The notes under the pieces are model-generated. The model was not told where the DNA came from and searched no databases. It saw nothing but the letters and a program-made list of their open reading frames with translations. A stretch of 64,000 bases of DNA. Source: Mercenaria mercenaria (lineage: Eukaryota; Mollusca; Bivalvia; Venerida; Veneridae). The position numbers and the translations under genes are program-made. Numbering within the stretch: position 1 is the first letter of the stretch; each line of letters opens with the position of its first letter. The DNA lies in assembly GCF_021730395.1 (NCBI RefSeq), contig NC_069379.1, positions 25,084,501 through 25,148,500 of the forward strand, written 5' to 3'. This document shows, piece by piece, positions 61,901 to 64,000 of this stretch.

Positions 61901-63622
61901 CGTCATCACTTTTGGAGTATATACTAGGCAGTGTTTCAACATTATGAAAATCATCTAATTTTGTACCATACACTTCATCGTCATCTTCATCATCGTCGTC
62001 AATGTCGTCATTATAATCATCCCTGTGTCTATACTCGTCATCTTCTGTATTAAAATGATCTTTATTCAACATTCTATGATCTTTAGCGTAATTTCCATGG
62101 ACATTGTCAGCGCCAACAGTATCTTTGCTGCTTGGAGACACATTGTCCTGCAAAGGATAGATTATTCAAATGACATTTTGAAAGCTAAGAAGTAGAAATT
62201 AGGCATTGTTAACATAATATTTATGTTCTTTTGTTCTTGAACCAAGTATATTTCTTAGATAAACTAACCACTTTTCCCCCTTTCAGCCTAGAGTAGTTGC
62301 TAGGGCGGAGTACTAGAGGCGTATTGACAAATGAGTTTCGTGATTCCTGATGCTATGTGCAAACAAACTGTCTGAGTTATACATATATTTACATTCACTG
62401 AAATGCGCTTATACTTGGTATTTATTTGAAAGTTGTCATACTATTTCGCTCTCACGTGATATAAAAAAATATCAGCTTCCGAATCAGAGAAGTTACGCTT
62501 TGAATAGGTTGTCTGGATTCTTTGAAGCGGTCAGATCTGTTGTTAGGCCTCATGTGCATCCAAGGGACGATCCCGGATATAAACTTCTAAATGACATGAA
62601 GAAATATTACGAACATCAAATGTCAAAAGAAATTGGTGAACAATAATAAAATGAATAATAAAGTTAGGTTCTTGTAAAGTCTGGCACATTTTGTAGACTT
62701 TGTAGCGATTTTAAAGACATAGAAATGATCTTTATTCAACATTCTATGATCTTTAGCGTGACTTCCATTGACAATAAATCAAAACTGAAAATAGACCAAG
62801 CTCCGATCACCTTTAATGAGCGTAATCGGGGAATGCATAGTGGAATAACTAGTACCTGATGGTGGCACGGGATGTTATCATCATGAAAACTACATAAATA
62901 GCAGACTGAACATGTCATGCGATGAAGTGCTAAGTATATGTAATACATTCGCTCCATTCTCCTGACATTGCTCTGTTGTTTTTTTTTTTTTTTCGCACTT
63001 TAGTTAACACATTGTCGTGGAATTTTCAAGTCCACTATTCCCTCCACCCCCACCCCCACTCCCATCAATAAATTATTCTCTTATTCCGTGACATCGGTTT
63101 TCTTTTTTAATGCTTTATGGAAAGTTTATTCTAAAGAAATCATTTAGTGACTTTTTAAAATAGATTTTATTTATTTTGAACTTCACATAGAAATTATGTT
63201 TGTTGTAAATTTCAGCTTTTAATAACAATTAATTAGGATTATGTACTGCTGGATTCTTATAGAAATACAGTTTATACAAATGTGTACTGGTACTGGAGAT
63301 TTGCCTTGTATGAGTAATGTATTTTGGCCATAAAATATCATTGATAAACATCCCGTAATAAAACTGGTGAGTAATGGAGGCGACCTTCGTTAACGAGGCA
63401 TCCTCGCATTTTGGTGCTAATGGAGTTAAGACTAGTTTTAACCCTCCTGAACCCATTGCAATATATTCTACTGACATGCATGTTAAACCGGTAATACCTT
63501 AAAAACAAATTTACAAACAAACAAATGTACCTGAATTTTGACGTCATTCTCACTGAGATCCGTCAACTCTAACTGCCTCTCGTGAGAATCTGACAATGGG
63601 ATGTGGCCTCTCTCTTCCACGT
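58984..63622 (-). CDS. Gene D: membrane protein with Cys-rich juxtamembrane stretch, four 3' exons (5' end outside window)
   Basis: Exons on the minus strand are 63622-63531, 62147-61752, 61367-61211 and 59186-58984. All junctions are GT-AG and phases agree (1, 0, 0, 1), giving 282 residues of the C-terminal side. The order is: an acidic part (ERQLELTDLSENDVKIQ), a very acidic run (DDDIDDDDEDDDEVY type), a basic patch (LKKILRRKRSAHEQ), then a membrane segment (IAIYAGWTLLSVFFFVFVGI). A second hydrophobic part leads into GCPCCLICCPCV, likely palmitoylated, then an amphipathic tail ending EPTPDELDTLAELIDELSE. No family recognised. The donor of the third listed exon (acag|gttcta) is weak, but its phase fits. 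Probably a membrane-anchored scaffold or receptor subunit; this is only a guess. At least one upstream exon lies beyond 63622, probably beyond the window. Confidence 0.75.
59337..60060. mobile_element. Non-autonomous element with atacgcccgaagg termini in a gene D intron
   Basis: The left end has atatacgcccgaaggttata and the right end its complement (cttcgggcgtata). Inside are two repeated segments (catatgacctttgacc, tgtggtgaacatttgtgcca, ttacaaagcggacacg) and a cggacggacggacagacgga tract near the right end. No coding. This type of repeat is common in bivalve genomes. Confidence 0.7.
60520..61070. repeat. Degenerate repeat of about 145-bp units with gaccttgacc/gtcactgt motifs
   Basis: Diverged units share ggtatgaccttgacctttga, acagtcaccgtgaccttcac, aaatcaatatgggtcatgca and aggggttcccaacatgctg. 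It lies in the gene D intron. Frames here (60634-60822, 60875-61063) are not genes. Confidence 0.6.
62148..62350. other. Gene D intron, part before the duplicated block
   Basis: Intron start sequence with no special feature; the similarity to the Mab-21-like copy begins at 62351. Confidence 0.5.
62351..62722 (+). pseudogene. 3' fragment of a Mab-21/cGLR-like gene in a gene D intron
   Basis: Matches 57519-57916. The open frame 62350-62646 reads NKLSELYIYLHSLKCAYTWY, ISLSRDIKKYQLPNQRSYAL, NRLSGFFEAVRSVVRP and ends KEIGEQ. It lacks the nucleotidyltransferase core. It reads through both positions where the longer copy has stops and lacks a 12-base stretch (ESFAV) present there. It lies antisense to gene D. 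With no start region it is a partial duplicate, not a working gene. Confidence 0.8.
62723..62773. repeat. 50-bp duplicate of part of a gene D exon
   Basis: aaatgatctttattcaacat, tctatgatctttagcgt and ttccat-gaca match 62053-62104, inside the acidic exon of gene D, in the same orientation. It begins exactly where the Mab-21 fragment ends. Confidence 0.85.
62774..63530. other. Rest of the gene D intron, no gene seen
   Basis: Contains a T run near 62985 and a short ccacccccacccccac tract near 63045. The minus frames at 62736-62957 and 63229-63477 are not supported. Confidence 0.5.
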
Positions 63623-64000
63623 CTGACAATAGAAAAAACAAACATAATAGTTTAAATTCGTGTGGACACGGAAAGGACAATTGTTTGTTCCGTATGTAAT
63701 AGCTGAGAGATAGAGAAGAATGTATTTCGAAAATATCAAGGTCATTGGGTTTTCTGTGAAGACTGAGATCTTTGACCGTAGGGAATGCAGATATTTTAAG
63801 ATATTTGCGATAATGCACGAGTCTCAATTTTATAACTGCTTTATCGCATGGTAAGTGTTTAACAAAAAAAAAAGACTGATAATTAATCATTAGTTTCTTA
63901 TTTTTAAGTATATTTTCCAATTTGAGCTCCAGAAAAACAAAAATGTTACAAATTCGCAAGAGTGTGTCAAACGGTTAGTAGTCCTAAATGGCACTACCTC
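63623..64000. other. Upstream intron (presumed) of gene D
   Basis: A long minus frame reads through this stretch into the exon at 63622-63531. However, a good acceptor (tctattgtcag) directly before the exon and the loss of charged, gene-like composition upstream indicate intron sequence. Confidence 0.5.

Noticed and set aside
63623-63959. Upstream part of the long minus frame as coding sequence of gene D
   Set aside because: A strong acceptor directly before 63622 and the change in composition point to intron read-through.

Overview
The window looks like nuclear DNA of a bivalve mollusc, probably a veneroid-type clam; the species call is inference. It is AT-rich and has intron-bearing genes with GT-AG junctions. 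It is crowded with minisatellites, LINE relics, palindromic MITEs, two tRNA-derived SINE families and long tandem-repeat elements ending in CGTCCGTC-type or CGGACGGA-type tracts, which I know from clams and oysters. There is nothing prokaryotic here: no operons, rRNA, true tRNA genes or CRISPR.

Left and centre (4.7-40.2 kb, minus strand): three tandem paralogous genes, A (4706-7795), B (26384-30015) and C (34534-40161). Each has three exons with matching intron phases. Each encodes a type II membrane protein with a charged stem and a PF03407-like nucleotide-diphospho-sugar transferase domain, presumably a Golgi glycosyltransferase. In all three, intron 2 begins with a minisatellite grown from the exon 2/intron 2 boundary, so the 5' splice donor is copied several to many times. 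This is the most unusual feature of the window.

Between A and B: a SINE upstream of A has an internal 48-bp minisatellite. The SINE and its flanks were then duplicated into roughly 0.95-kb units (about 8-15 kb). This is followed by further repeats and a decayed LINE (20-25 kb). Between B and C and inside gene C lie a near-perfect hairpin MITE, other palindromic MITEs, SINE copies (one SINE inside another with a clear 13-bp target duplication) and a 51-base G tract.

40-56 kb is almost all repeats: a 53-bp array, a LINE missing its 3' half, a retroelement gag-like fragment, a 1.9-kb element of about 144-bp repeats, a 37-bp array, a 3.6-kb LINE with a deleted RT core, and a minisatellite carrying an element with long terminal inverted repeats.

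56-64 kb: a Mab-21/cGAS-like receptor gene, now apparently a pseudogene (plus strand, N-myristoylation-type start MGNLFSK), and the 3' four exons of an unrecognised minus-strand membrane-protein gene with a Cys-rich juxtamembrane stretch. A second copy of the Mab-21 3' end lies inside an intron of that gene, joined to a 50-bp copy of one of its own exons, so it is a chimeric duplication.

Exon limits were derived by hand from splice consensus, phase agreement and comparison among paralogs. No transcript data or database search was available.
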